Assembly (NCBI GenBank): GCA_019636615.1
Contig: JAHBXF010000001.1
Coordinates: forward strand, 1,054,001 to 1,118,000
Direction: 5' to 3'
DNA length: 64,000 nucleotides
From: Phycisphaeraceae bacterium
Lineage (GTDB): Bacteria; Planctomycetota; Phycisphaerae; Phycisphaerales; UBA1924
Part shown: in pieces, positions 8,884 through 17,978 of the stretch
Numbering within the stretch: the stretch's first letter is position 1
Layout: every line of letters starts with the position of its first letter
Position numbers and translations under genes: made by a program
Notes under the pieces: generated by a model
Told to the model about the DNA's origin: nothing
What the model saw: only the letters and a program-made list of their open reading frames with translations
The model's database searches: none

Positions 8884-9267
8884 TTACATGAACGGTATAA
8901 GTGGTACCAGCATGGCAATTGGTGGGCATGCGTAGATGCACACCGGGTTCAGCCGCTTGATGGGCATGCGCCCGTGCGCGGCCTCGCGCCACAGCGCGAA
9001 GAGAAACAACTGAAGAAGCCCCGCGATAGCGATCATGCACGAAGCTGGCGATGGGGAAGGTGTAAGCGAGACCAGGATTGCTCCCGCCGTGGTGGCCGCG
9101 CAGACTATCCAAATACATATGCCGGCCAGATACACAGCGCGGGCACACGCCAATGCAGGGCGTGCCCAACCGAGACGCGGGGCACCTCCGCACTCCGGGC
9201 ATGTGTGCCAATCTGACAGCCCTTCCATCGAGTATCCGCACCGCTCGCATTGATTAGGCTTTGTCAC
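8884..9267 (-). CDS. Zinc-ribbon membrane protein
   Basis: The 127-residue product begins with a four-Cys ribbon: CERCGYSMEGLSDWHTCPEC (about residues 7-26), the CxxCGYS(L/M)xGL...CPECG motif frequent in small Phycisphaerales membrane proteins. Two or three hydrophobic segments follow (AVYLAGICIWIVCAATTAGAILV, a CMIAIAGLLQLFLFALW segment and a C-terminal ACPPIAMLVPLIPF). The start is uncertain: no ATG precedes the ribbon, and the GTG at 9267 gives a compact protein with the ribbon right at the N-terminus, while longer versions would run into the promoter of the divergent STAND gene. Function is not known; the ribbon likely binds zinc and the rest anchors it in a membrane. It lies 229 bp from the STAND NTPase gene in divergent orientation, so the two may share control. 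Confidence 0.62.
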   Translation of the reverse strand: MTKPNQCERCGYSMEGLSDWHTCPECGGAPRLGWARPALACARAVYLAGICIWIVCAATTAGAILVSLTPSPSPASCMIAIAGLLQLFLFALWREAAHGRMPIKRLNPVCIYACPPIAMLVPLIPFM

Positions 9268-9496
9268 GCACGGCACTATACCACAACGGGCCGGGACTGT
9301 GTTCGCTCGTTGAGAGGCGGGGGTGGTAGCCGCGCAGATGAAAGCGGCCTTGGGCTGGGGCGAATGGGGCAGACCCCTTGCCCACGCTGCTCGTCGTAGT
9401 GGGCTTGCCTGTGTGTAATCCCCCGGCGGCGCGGTGCCGAAGCAGGCTGCTTCCGAGCCACGTGCGGTCGATATCGCGTTGTGTACACTCCCCGCC

Positions 9497-12400
9497 ATGG
9501 GGCCCCCTTCTCTCGACATCTCGCGCGCCTCCGCCTTACAACTGGCCGCTGTGGCGACGCTGGGCTTGGGGGCGGTGGTCGCGGGCGGGGTGTTCGGACC
9601 GTTGCTGCTGCCCATCTTCGGTTCTGGCGGAATTGCGATGGCCGGCGAGGCGGTCGCGAGTTTTTCCATGAGTGTCCTCGCCGGGGTCTACGGCGATGAG
9701 ACCAAGCGCCGGCAGTCGGCAGCGGAGAGGCCACGTCGCTCGAATCAGAACCACGATCTGCAGAGGGCGATCAACCTCGCCATCGGGGGGTGCCTGCGGA
9801 AGGCCGCCGCGAGTTATCCTAAGGGTGTCAAGCCGCCCGAGTACCTCACCGGGATCGCCGAGTCGATCGAGAAGAACCCGCTTTCTCTGTGCATCGAAGC
9901 GTTGCCCGGGGCGGAGGGTCGGGCCACGCCAGGCATTGATGAAACTGCGGCCACTGGTATCCTCTCGGGCGACATCAAAACCATCCGCGGGCGCGATGTG
10001 CTCACGACCGCGCAGTGGACCGAACTTCTGCGGCGGGCGGGCGCTGCAACCTGCGGCCTGCGCCCCAGGGACAGTGTCGAGAAGGGTGTTGCGTTCTGCG
10101 AAGAGCACTTCACCACCGAACTCGTGCGGGTGTTGAAGGTACTTGGCGCGGAGTCTGACCCCGCGTGGTTCGCCATCGTCCTGCGGTTTCTGGGCGAGAT
10201 CCACGCGGATGTGAAGGAGATCAAAGGGGATGTCAAGGCTCAAGCAGACGCGCTTGACTCTCTCAAGAGAGCCTTTGCGGACCACGCCGCGGCGATCACC
10301 GAAGCGTTCGAAGCGTTGCGGCTGGCGTGCGAACGTCGCGCGAAAGATCCTGGGCTGAACTGTGCCGCCCGCGACGCGAAGGAAGTCGCCGCGATCAAAG
10401 CGATCGCTGAACGCCTGGGCGCCGACCTGCCCGAAGTGGGCGCGGCGCTGGGGCGGATCGAGGAGACGCTCAGGCTGCTGCACGAGAAGATTAACGCGAT
10501 CGCCGCCGATGCGAAGCGCGGCGCGGACAGCGCGGGGTACCTTGAGGACGAATACAAGAGGGGACGGCTGCGTTTCGCGGCGGACTTCTCGGACAATCTC
10601 CACACAGTTTGGAACAACGAGGCAGCGTTCAAGGGGCGCGTGGACGACCTCGCGGAGTTGCATCGTCGCGTCATCAACGACCCGCCGGGTGTTCCTATAC
10701 CCGTGATCGCCGCGCCCGGCATGGGCAAGTCCGCGCTCGTCACGCGCTATGTCTTCTTGCACCGGGCGGACTTCGACCATGTCTGGTGGGTTCGGGCCTC
10801 CTCGCGCGCGGCCCCCTGCGGAACAACGCCCGACGAGCGTTCGCTCGCATCGCTGCTGGACCTCTGGGGCATCGATTCCAAGGCGATTCAGGGTGATGAG
10901 CACACGCCCCGGGTGGAGGCCCTCGCGGCAAGGGTGCGTGCGTGGCTTGCACGCCCCAAGGAAGATGGCACGCCCACGCGGCATCTGGTGGTGCTCGACA
11001 ACGCCGACGACTACGCCACCGTCAGGCGCTTTCGGCTCAACGCCCCCAGCCGGGTCGTTTTCACTTCGCGCGCCAGGGGCATGGTGCGCGATGGCGCACG
11101 GGCGATGGAACTCAAAGCCCTCAACCCCGCCGACGGCCTGCTGGTGCTGCGGGCGAAGACAGACCGGTGGAACGCCGACGATTTTGCCAAGCCGCTGACT
11201 GACTTGGGCGGACTTGTGGACTGGAACGCGCTGGCGCTCGTTTACCTTGGCGCGGTGCTGGCCAGGCCCTCAACTACCGGCCCCGCCGCGGTGCGCGACG
11301 AACTGGCCGGGGCGCTGGCGCGTGGTGGCACCGGGCAGCTCAGCACGCCGCGCCCCGAGGAGCAGCCCGACGATTACGACAGCAAGGTGGAGGAGGCCTT
11401 CGCCCTCTTCATCGCGCCTTATGCCCAGAAGCCCGAGATGGCGCTGCTCGACGCCGCCGCGTGGTGCGCCCCGGACAATATCGCCGTTGACCTGCTGCGG
11501 GGCGCCGCCGGGCTGGAGAGCCCGAGGTTTGACGCTGCCCTGGATGAACTGGTCGCGGCGGGCGTGCTCGACTTTGATAGCACCTCGGTGAACATCCACC
11601 GGCTGACACAGGTGTGTGTGCAGGGTGACCAGGCGTCGCGGGGCTGCGATGCCAGCGCGGCTGTGCTCCAGCGCCTCTTGGCCGCCCTGATAGACCTCTT
11701 CGACGATGATGCTTTGTACAACAAGGATCTAAAACGCACTGCGGCTTTGCCCCATGCACAGGCGGTGCTCGCTCGCGTGTTGCCGCTGGCGCGTAGCGAT
11801 GGGGAGGGGGCAGCTGCGCCGCTCCCCCAAGCCCCGGAGGAAGAGGCCGCCGCCGCTCGCCTGCATGCGGAAGTGACTATCCATCTCGCACTTAACGGCC
11901 AACTCGCCGAGGCAGCCCGGCACATTGACACCGCCATCGACTGGGTTGAGAACCAGCCCATCCGCCCTGACGGTGTCCTTGCTTTCCTCTACGCCAATCG
12001 AGCGAGTGTTCAACAACATCGGGGCGACCTCGCCGGAGCCGAAGAAGACATTGACCGCGCCATCAACTGGGGAGAGGGGCAATCCCCGCAGTACGAGCAC
12101 CACCTCGCCAGTTGGTACGACTCGCGGGCAAACATCCGTCGTTTCCGCGGGGATCTCACGGGAGCATACGAGGATGTCATGTGGAGCATCCAATGCGGTG
12201 AGAAGCGGTCCCCCCGAGATGAGCGCAGTCTAGCCGTCTTCTACGCTACGCGGGCAAAAATCCGCCAGGAGCAGGGTGATCTTGCGCCGGCCGAGAAGGA
12301 CTTTGACTTGAGCATTGACCGCATGAAGTCTCAAATTCCGCGTGAAGAACGCAGCCTCGCAGTTCTATACGCCTCACGGGCGGGGATCCGTCGGGATTTG

Positions 12401-13495
12401 GGTAACCTTTCCGGGGCTATGGCCGACATCCAACAAGCGATCGACTGGGAAGAGGCCCAGCCACACCCAAATCGGCGCGAACTGGCTATCCGCTACGGGT
12501 CTCGGGCGAGTATTCGAAGACTGTGCGGCGACCTCGAAGGGGCCCAGAGGGACATCCAGCATGCTATCGCCTGGGAAGAGGCCCAGACCCTGCCAAACCC
12601 TCGCGAACTCGCTGTCCATTATGACACGAAGGCGAAGATCTGCGAAGCCGCATATGACCTTCATGGGGCTGAGAGGTACATTTCGCAAAGCATCAACTGG
12701 GGCGAGAAGGTGACCCCTCGCAATGAACGTAGCCTCGCTATCTCTTACGCCTGGCGGGCTAGAGTCCTCCGGGATCTGGGCAACCTCGCCGGGGCCGAGC
12801 GGGATATCGTGTGGAGCATCCGTTGGGGTGAGAAACAATCTCCTCGCGACGAACGAAGCCTCGCCATTTGGTACACCTTTCGGGCGCAGATTCTTCTGGC
12901 GAGCGGCGACATGTCCACGGCTGAGGAAGACATCCAACGGGCCATCGACTGGGAAGAAACCCAGGCCCTGCCCAATCAACGCGAATTGGTCTTCCGCTAC
13001 GCCACGCGGGCGAGCATCCGCCAAGCCCGCGGCGACCTCAATGGGGCCGAGCAGGACATCGCCCGAAGTTTCGACTTTGGTGAGAAGCTGTCCCCGCGCG
13101 ATGAACGAAGCCTCGCCACCCTCTACGTCTCGCGAGCGAGCATCCGTGTGGGCCGCGGCGACCTCAATGGGGCCGAGCAGGACATCGCCCGCAGTATCGA
13201 CTGGGGTGAGAAGCAGTCCCCGCGCGATGAACGAAGCCTTGCCATGTGGTACTCCTACCGGGCCAAAATTCGGATGTTACGGGCCATCGCCGAACGAGAG
13301 GTCGGTGATGTTTTCACGGCAGTCTCGGCCGCCGCGCTCTTCGCGCAGGCAACGGCGGACATCGTCCGAGCCTTGGCGTGGTGGGAAGAAAACCTGCCCG
13401 GCGATGAGCGAACCCTGGCCATCTTGCGTGCGGACAAGGCCCGCATTGAGAAGGCCGCGGAGGGTGGGGAACTCGCGGGAATGGCGGGGACGTGA
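9497..13495 (+). CDS. STAND (NB-ARC-like) NTPase with membrane-type N-terminus and C-terminal TPR-like repeats
   Basis: A 1332-residue multidomain protein. Residues about 10-55 are hydrophobic and small-residue rich (two likely membrane segments). A helical linker with coiled-coil character follows (about 230-370), then a STAND NTPase: Walker A with G408-M-G-K-S412, Walker B HLVVLDNAD at 496-504, and a sensor strand SRVVFTSRARG, followed by a winged-helix-like region. From about residue 800 the chain is a superhelix of repeats; ten 42-residue units begin at residue 843. This layout (effector or anchor, STAND switch, repeat sensor) matches bacterial NLR-like signalling and defence ATPases such as Avs and other STAND proteins. 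The ATG at 9497 is preferred over a GTG at 9434. The function is inferred; no fused nuclease or protease domain was recognised at the N-terminus. Confidence 0.85.
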   Translation: MGPPSLDISRASALQLAAVATLGLGAVVAGGVFGPLLLPIFGSGGIAMAGEAVASFSMSVLAGVYGDETKRRQSAAERPRRSNQNHDLQRAINLAIGGCLRKAAASYPKGVKPPEYLTGIAESIEKNPLSLCIEALPGAEGRATPGIDETAATGILSGDIKTIRGRDVLTTAQWTELLRRAGAATCGLRPRDSVEKGVAFCEEHFTTELVRVLKVLGAESDPAWFAIVLRFLGEIHADVKEIKGDVKAQADALDSLKRAFADHAAAITEAFEALRLACERRAKDPGLNCAARDAKEVAAIKAIAERLGADLPEVGAALGRIEETLRLLHEKINAIAADAKRGADSAGYLEDEYKRGRLRFAADFSDNLHTVWNNEAAFKGRVDDLAELHRRVINDPPGVPIPVIAAPGMGKSALVTRYVFLHRADFDHVWWVRASSRAAPCGTTPDERSLASLLDLWGIDSKAIQGDEHTPRVEALAARVRAWLARPKEDGTPTRHLVVLDNADDYATVRRFRLNAPSRVVFTSRARGMVRDGARAMELKALNPADGLLVLRAKTDRWNADDFAKPLTDLGGLVDWNALALVYLGAVLARPSTTGPAAVRDELAGALARGGTGQLSTPRPEEQPDDYDSKVEEAFALFIAPYAQKPEMALLDAAAWCAPDNIAVDLLRGAAGLESPRFDAALDELVAAGVLDFDSTSVNIHRLTQVCVQGDQASRGCDASAAVLQRLLAALIDLFDDDALYNKDLKRTAALPHAQAVLARVLPLARSDGEGAAAPLPQAPEEEAAAARLHAEVTIHLALNGQLAEAARHIDTAIDWVENQPIRPDGVLAFLYANRASVQQHRGDLAGAEEDIDRAINWGEGQSPQYEHHLASWYDSRANIRRFRGDLTGAYEDVMWSIQCGEKRSPRDERSLAVFYATRAKIRQEQGDLAPAEKDFDLSIDRMKSQIPREERSLAVLYASRAGIRRDLGNLSGAMADIQQAIDWEEAQPHPNRRELAIRYGSRASIRRLCGDLEGAQRDIQHAIAWEEAQTLPNPRELAVHYDTKAKICEAAYDLHGAERYISQSINWGEKVTPRNERSLAISYAWRARVLRDLGNLAGAERDIVWSIRWGEKQSPRDERSLAIWYTFRAQILLASGDMSTAEEDIQRAIDWEETQALPNQRELVFRYATRASIRQARGDLNGAEQDIARSFDFGEKLSPRDERSLATLYVSRASIRVGRGDLNGAEQDIARSIDWGEKQSPRDERSLAMWYSYRAKIRMLRAIAEREVGDVFTAVSAAALFAQATADIVRALAWWEENLPGDERTLAILRADKARIEKAAEGGELAGMAGT
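12023..13282 (+). repeat. Ten tandem 126-bp (42-residue) TPR-like repeats in the STAND gene
   Basis: Units start every 126 bp from 12023 to 13157 with pattern G-D/N-L-x-G-A-E-x-D-I-x-x-[AS]-I-x-W-x-E-x(3)-P-x(2)-R-x-L-A-x-x-Y-x-x-R-A-x-I-R. The helix-turn-helix core fits a TPR, lengthened by a loop containing SPRDER or LPNxRE. Units alternate loosely between the 'GEKQSPRDER' and 'EEAQ.LPN.RE' types. The last two complete units are the most alike at the DNA level, which points to recent unit duplication at that end. Confidence 0.9.
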
Positions 13496-13547
13496 GGCAG
13501 GGGGTGGTGCTCCTGTGCCCCTGCCGTCAGGACTGAAAGCAGAGGCA

Positions 13548-13567
13548 CACGGGCCAGGAGGCCCGTG
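13548..13567. terminator. Perfect hairpin between convergent genes
   Basis: CACGGGCC-AGGA-GGCCCGTG is a perfect 8-bp stem with a 4-base loop, between the STAND gene (ends 13495) and a leftward membrane-protein gene (ends 13621). No T-tract follows on either strand, so termination is only plausible; it also resembles short palindromic repeats (REP-like) that are common in intergenic DNA. Confidence 0.4.
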
Positions 13568-13620
13568 CCCCCGGGAAAGAAGAACACCGTCCCGGCGGTC
13601 CGGTGCTACCGGATACCCCT

Positions 13621-14088
13621 TCAGTTCTTGTGCGTCCAGCCTTTTTCCCACGACACGACGACAAGCCACGTCGCGCCGATCCACGCGGAGATCGCGGGGT
13701 ATTGGTTCCACGCGGGAAGGGATTTGTCGTGCATGATGAACATGGTGAGCAGGAACGCGCCGAAGAGGCCCGCGGCCAGGCCCAGGGAGAAGTTGGCCAG
13801 GGCCAGGCGGCGGGCGCGGTCAAAGGCCGCGAGCAGCGCGGCCGCGCCGATCACCAGTTCGGTGAGGCCGATGATCCACTGGCTGATGTGCGCGGCGGCT
13901 TTGATGGTGGCCGCGCCGGGGTCTTGCGCACCAAAGGCCTTGAAGAACCACGTCATGACCGGGATGAACTGGTTGGGCACGCGGTCGTGGACAAACCCGG
14001 GGATGAGCGTGCCAAGGCCGGCGACGATCTGCCAGAGGCCAAAGACGCAGAGCATGACCGTGGGGAGCGTGGGGGTGGTGAGTTTCAA
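13621..14088 (-). CDS. Small integral membrane protein (four membrane segments)
   Basis: The 155-residue product has four hydrophobic segments: VMLCVFGLWQIVAGLGTLIP, WIIGLTELVIGAAALLAAF, FSLGLAAGLFGAFLLTMFI and AISAWIGATWLVVVSW. The general pattern (four helices, short loops, ending in a basic tail WEKGWTHKN) recalls DoxX/DUF4149-like small membrane proteins, but no diagnostic motif is present, so the family is left open. The start is not an ATG: TTG at 14088 gives a natural N-terminus (KLTTPTLP then helix 1), while the first ATG (14055) would begin inside helix 1. It is divergent from the metalloprotease gene and convergent with the STAND gene. Confidence 0.62.
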   Translation of the reverse strand: MKLTTPTLPTVMLCVFGLWQIVAGLGTLIPGFVHDRVPNQFIPVMTWFFKAFGAQDPGAATIKAAAHISQWIIGLTELVIGAAALLAAFDRARRLALANFSLGLAAGLFGAFLLTMFIMHDKSLPAWNQYPAISAWIGATWLVVVSWEKGWTHKN

Positions 14089-14454
14089 GCGAGAGCCTGT
14101 TGTTGGAGTGTCCGCGACGTGTGTACCGATGGGTGTGGTGGGGGGTTGCGTGCGGGCAGACGGTACGGCCCGCGGCGGGCAGGGAATCCCCCACCCCGCG
14201 CGCCCGACGGAAAGATCGCCGGCGAGCATCAAGGCGGTGTTCGCGGCGGCTTGGTGATGTTGGTGTGCCGGCCCGGCTTGGGGGAGCCCGGGGGGGCGGG
14301 TCTGGCGCGCGGCGGGGTGCGCGGGGACTAAACTCGCGGTGTGGGTGGGGTGTGTCGGCGGGGGTTGGAGCGCCCTTCGGGGCCGCGCGTTCGCGGTGTT
14401 GGGTGGGCGCGTGAGGCGTGTTCGCAGAAGATCCGCACAAGGAGTGTCAGCATC
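14089..14454. other. Divergent promoter region, 366 bp
   Basis: Separates the leftward membrane-protein gene from the rightward metalloprotease gene. An AAGGAG Shine-Dalgarno at about 14439-14444 precedes the protease ATG at 14455. Nothing else recognisable apart from G-rich tracts. Confidence 0.5.
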
Positions 14455-17445
14455 ATGGCGAGGAACATCGGACGGTCGGGGGCGTGCCTGCTGAGCGTGG
14501 GCGCGTTGATGATGGTGTGTGGTACGGCGCTGCCGGTGATGGCGCAGGACGCGAGTTCGACGACGACGGAGCGTCGGGACGAGTTCCGTCCGTGGGCCGA
14601 GGTGAGCCGCGGGTATGAGAAGGTGGTGTCGACGGCGGACGGGGCGAGTTTCTACAACCTGTGGAAGAAGGACAAAGACGGGAGCATGCTGGCGGAACTC
14701 CCCCGCGGGTATGACAACCAGAAGCACTTCATCGCGCTGACGGTGGCGACGGGGCAGGAGTATGCCGGCCTGCAGAGCGGCGACCTGCTGGTGTACTGGA
14801 AGCGCATCGACAACCGGATGGTGCTGATGGAGCCGAACCTCGGCACGCGCTCGACGGGCGACCAGGAGTCGCGGCTGAGCCTGAAGAACCTCTTCACCGA
14901 CCGGGTGATCCTTGATCTGCCGATCGTGTGCATGGGCCCGAGCAACCAGCCGGTGATCGACATGAAGGACCTGCTGGTGGGGCGTGCGACGACGTTCTAT
15001 GGCGGGCAGGCGGCGGGGGGCAACCCGCGGCTGGCGACGATCCGCAAGGCCAAGGCCTTCCCGGAGAACATCGAGATCGCCTATGAGATGCCGGTGGCGG
15101 GCGGGCGTCTGCGCAGTTTCCACTATTCGATCAGTCTGCTCAAGAGCAACCCGTCGTACAAGCCGCGCGTGGCCGATCCGCGCGTGGGGTATTTCACGAC
15201 GGTGCACCGCGACCTTGGCAAGTTCAGCGACGGCGAGAAGTGGGTGCGGTATATCAACCGTTGGCACGTTGAGAAGAAAGACGCTGGGCGGAAGATGAGC
15301 CCGCCGAAAGAGCCGATCGTCTTCTACATCGACGCGGCGGTGCCGGCGCGGTACCGGCGCTTCGTGCGCGACGGTATCCTGGTGTGGAACAAGGCTTTCG
15401 AGCGCGTGGGAATCATCGACGCGATCGAGGTGCGCCAGCAGGACGCCGAGACGGGCGCGTATATGGATCTCGATCCTGAGGACGTGCGGTACAACTTCAT
15501 CCGCTGGCTGGCCAACGACCAGGGAACGGCGATCGGGCCCAGCCGCGTGAACCCGTACACGGGGCAGATCCTCGACGCCGACGTGATCCTGACGGACGGC
15601 TGGATCAGGCACTTCTGGGTGCAGTACAACCAGATCATGCCGGAACTGGCGATGGAGGGCCTGAGCGCCGAGACGATGGCGTGGCTCGACAGCCGGCCGC
15701 AGTGGGACCCGCGCCTGCGGATGGCCGAGCCCGCGCAGCGTGATTACATCCTGGCCCAGCGCATGCGGCGCGGCGTGCTGGCCTACGGCGGGCACCCGAT
15801 CGCCATGACAGACCCCTCGGTGCGCAACAGCGCGGCCGACCCCAGCCGCATGATGGGCACGCACGAGTTCGACGGGCTCACGGGGCGCATCAGCCAGGTG
15901 AACGGGCTGTGCCTGGCGGCGCGCGGCAAGTCGTTGGACATGGCCTATGCGCGCATGGCCTTTGAACTGATGCGCGACGAACTCGACCCCGAGCCCGAAC
16001 CCGAGGGCGACGGCGGCGAGAAGAAGGACGAGAAGGGCGACAAGCCCGCCCGCCCGAAGAAGGACGCCGTTGACCTGATCGACGGCATCCCCGACTGGTT
16101 CGTGGGGCCGCTGCTGGCCGACCTTGTGCAGCACGAGGTGGGGCACACCATCGGCCTGCGTCACAACTTCAAGGCCAGCGCGCAGTACACCCTTGACCAG
16201 ATCAACAGCGACGAGATCAAGGGCCAGAAGGCTTTCACCGCCTCGGTGATGGACTACACGCCGGTGAACTTCCCCGGGCCCGACGGCGTGCGCAAGGGCG
16301 ACGTGGCGATGATCGACATGGGCAAGTATGACATGTGGGCCATCGAGTACGGCTACACCTTCGGCGACCCGAAGGAAGTGGCCAAGCGCAGCGCGGAAGA
16401 GGGGCACGACTACGGCACCGACGAGGACGTGGGCGGCCCCGACCCGAGCATCCAGCGCTACGACTTCAGCAAGAACCCGGTCGATTACGCCAACTCGCAG
16501 ATGGAACTGGCCCGCTATCACCGCACGCGGCTGGTGGACAAGTTCGTGAAAGACGGCGAGTCGTGGTCGAAGGTTCGGCGGGGGTACAACATCACGCTGA
16601 GCATGCAGACGCGTTCGCTGACGATGCTCACGCCGTGGATCGGCGGTTCGTTTGTGAACCGCGACTTCAAGGGCGACCCCAACGGCCGCCCGCCGATCCA
16701 GGTGGTGCCCGTCGAGATGCAGCGCAGCGCGCTGAACTGGGTGATCGACAACTCCTTCCACGAGGATTCCTTCGGGCTCACGCCCGAGATTCTCGAGCGC
16801 ATGACGGTGGACAAGTGGCTCGACGCGGGCGGGTTCGGCGAGGCGCGCCAGGAGAACACGTGGCCGGTTCACGACCGCATCGCGGGGATTCAGTCGATGG
16901 TCATGACGCGGCTGATCAACCCCACCACGCTGCGCCGCGTGCTCGACAACGAGTACACGGTGCCCAGCGACCAGGACATGCTGACGCTGCCCGAACTGCT
17001 CGACAGCATAAGCAACGCGGCGTGGAGCGAGCTGGAGAAGGCCCCGGCCGGGAACTACACCGCCCGCAAGCCCTACATCACGAGCATGCGCCGCAACCTG
17101 CAGCGCGAACACCTCGAGCGCATGATCGATCTCACCCTGCCCGGCGCGGGCACGGGCGAGTCGTACAAGGCCATCAGCAACCTGGCGATCTTCCGGCTGC
17201 GGGCCCTGCGCGACAAGATCGTGGGCATCATCGGCGAGGATGGGACCAAGTCGAAGACCATCGACCCCTACTCGCTGGCCCACCTCTCCGAGGCGAAGGT
17301 GCGCATCGGCAAGGCTCTCGACGCCGGGTACATCTACAACGCTGGTTCTACGGGCGGGGGCTTCCCCTTCTTCATGCTCTTCGGTCAGCAGCCCCAGGAG
17401 GCCGCGCCGACGATGCTGCCCTATGTTCCCTCCGACCCTGAGTGA
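14455..17445 (+). CDS. Large secreted zinc metalloprotease (DUF4953/DUF5117/DUF5118 family, metzincin-like)
   Basis: The 996-residue product begins with a signal peptide (MARNIGRSGACLLSVGALMM... ending VMAQ-DASS, about residue 31). It then has the DUF5118/DUF5117 N-terminal regions typical of this family and a catalytic zinc site HEVGHTIGLRH at residues 560-570, which is the metzincin HExxHxxGxxH pattern, followed by a Met-turn-like SVMDYTPVN about 25 residues later. It is predicted to hydrolyse proteins outside the cytoplasm; substrates are unknown. Length agrees with the family (about 800-1000 residues). A charged low-complexity stretch (PEPEPEGDGGEKKDEKGDK) sits before the catalytic motif. 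The start is set by an AAGGAG site 10 bases upstream and by the signal peptide. The gene is monocistronic with a strong terminator at 17521-17553. Confidence 0.9.
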   Translation: MARNIGRSGACLLSVGALMMVCGTALPVMAQDASSTTTERRDEFRPWAEVSRGYEKVVSTADGASFYNLWKKDKDGSMLAELPRGYDNQKHFIALTVATGQEYAGLQSGDLLVYWKRIDNRMVLMEPNLGTRSTGDQESRLSLKNLFTDRVILDLPIVCMGPSNQPVIDMKDLLVGRATTFYGGQAAGGNPRLATIRKAKAFPENIEIAYEMPVAGGRLRSFHYSISLLKSNPSYKPRVADPRVGYFTTVHRDLGKFSDGEKWVRYINRWHVEKKDAGRKMSPPKEPIVFYIDAAVPARYRRFVRDGILVWNKAFERVGIIDAIEVRQQDAETGAYMDLDPEDVRYNFIRWLANDQGTAIGPSRVNPYTGQILDADVILTDGWIRHFWVQYNQIMPELAMEGLSAETMAWLDSRPQWDPRLRMAEPAQRDYILAQRMRRGVLAYGGHPIAMTDPSVRNSAADPSRMMGTHEFDGLTGRISQVNGLCLAARGKSLDMAYARMAFELMRDELDPEPEPEGDGGEKKDEKGDKPARPKKDAVDLIDGIPDWFVGPLLADLVQHEVGHTIGLRHNFKASAQYTLDQINSDEIKGQKAFTASVMDYTPVNFPGPDGVRKGDVAMIDMGKYDMWAIEYGYTFGDPKEVAKRSAEEGHDYGTDEDVGGPDPSIQRYDFSKNPVDYANSQMELARYHRTRLVDKFVKDGESWSKVRRGYNITLSMQTRSLTMLTPWIGGSFVNRDFKGDPNGRPPIQVVPVEMQRSALNWVIDNSFHEDSFGLTPEILERMTVDKWLDAGGFGEARQENTWPVHDRIAGIQSMVMTRLINPTTLRRVLDNEYTVPSDQDMLTLPELLDSISNAAWSELEKAPAGNYTARKPYITSMRRNLQREHLERMIDLTLPGAGTGESYKAISNLAIFRLRALRDKIVGIIGEDGTKSKTIDPYSLAHLSEAKVRIGKALDAGYIYNAGSTGGGFPFFMLFGQQPQEAAPTMLPYVPSDPE

Positions 17446-17520
17446 GCCGCCATCCGGGGAAACCCGGGCCGCCGCGTGTGTTCACGTTCTGTGAGCACTG
17501 GAACAGATTCATGTGTGCAC

Positions 17521-17553
17521 AGGCCCGCCCGGATCGCCGCGGCGGGCCTTTTT
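17521..17553 (+). terminator. Rho-independent terminator of the metalloprotease gene
   Basis: AGGCCCGCC...GGCGGGCCT forms a strong GC stem followed by TTTTT, 75 bases past the stop codon. Confidence 0.85.
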
Positions 17554-17707
17554 CATGCGCCGCGCGGCGCGTGAAACGCTTCCGTCAGGGCGTGTGGAGA
17601 ATGTGTGGACGACCTGACACCCGGTGACGGGGAGGGGGCTTGAAAAGGCTGAGCAATTCTGCCGCGGGCAAACTCCCCCTGCCGGAGGCAGCCGTCAAGA
17701 GCCTCAA

Positions 17708-17933
17708 TCATCCACATTTGACAGGCAACCGACAGGTTGTTCTGCGGGAAACCTGCCTTAAGTGGTTGTTTCATATGGGTTTACGCGCGTTCTCGCCGGT
17801 TGTCCACATGCCGACAGGGCTTATAGATACTCCTACGAATTTCTATATCTCTCTTGAGAAGAGAAGACCCCACCGGGCCCCTCGAACGGGGACGGTACGG
17901 GAAATCCAGATGTCCACAACCCGCTGTGGATAA
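17708..17933. promoter_or_regulatory. Cluster of DnaA-box-like sites
   Basis: TGTGGATAA at 17925-17933 is a perfect reverse DnaA box (TTATCCACA). ATGTCCACA at 17910-17918 faces it across six bases, so the pair is an inverted repeat. TTGTCCACA (17800-17808) and TCATCCACA (17708-17716) each differ from the consensus by one base. The AT-richer stretch at 17821-17860 lies between them. DnaA binding is inferred from the motif only. Confidence 0.5.
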
Positions 17934-17978
17934 CCGGGTTCCCCGCGGGCCGCCGCGCGGGGGGCGGGCGTCGTGGGC

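Larger units (their letters stand above)
17446..17978. other. 533-bp gene-free, AT-richer region between convergent genes
   Basis: Lies between the end of the protease gene and the end of mutM. It contains a terminator (17521-17553), a markedly AT-richer patch at about 17760-17860, and several DnaA-box-like 9-mers (separate entry). A weak sigma-70-like arrangement, TTGTCC at 17800 and TATAGAT at 17822 with a 16-base spacer, could start a short RNA. No ORF looks real. Confidence 0.6.

Noticed and set aside
9434-9496. GTG start for the STAND protein
   Set aside because: Extends into the shared promoter region with an unlikely Cys/Pro-rich leader; the ATG at 9497 is preferred, though no ribosome site is clear for either.
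13621-17283. A 1220-codon minus-strand frame across the protease gene
   Set aside because: Only its last 155 codons (13621-14088) look like a protein; the rest is antisense to the metalloprotease.
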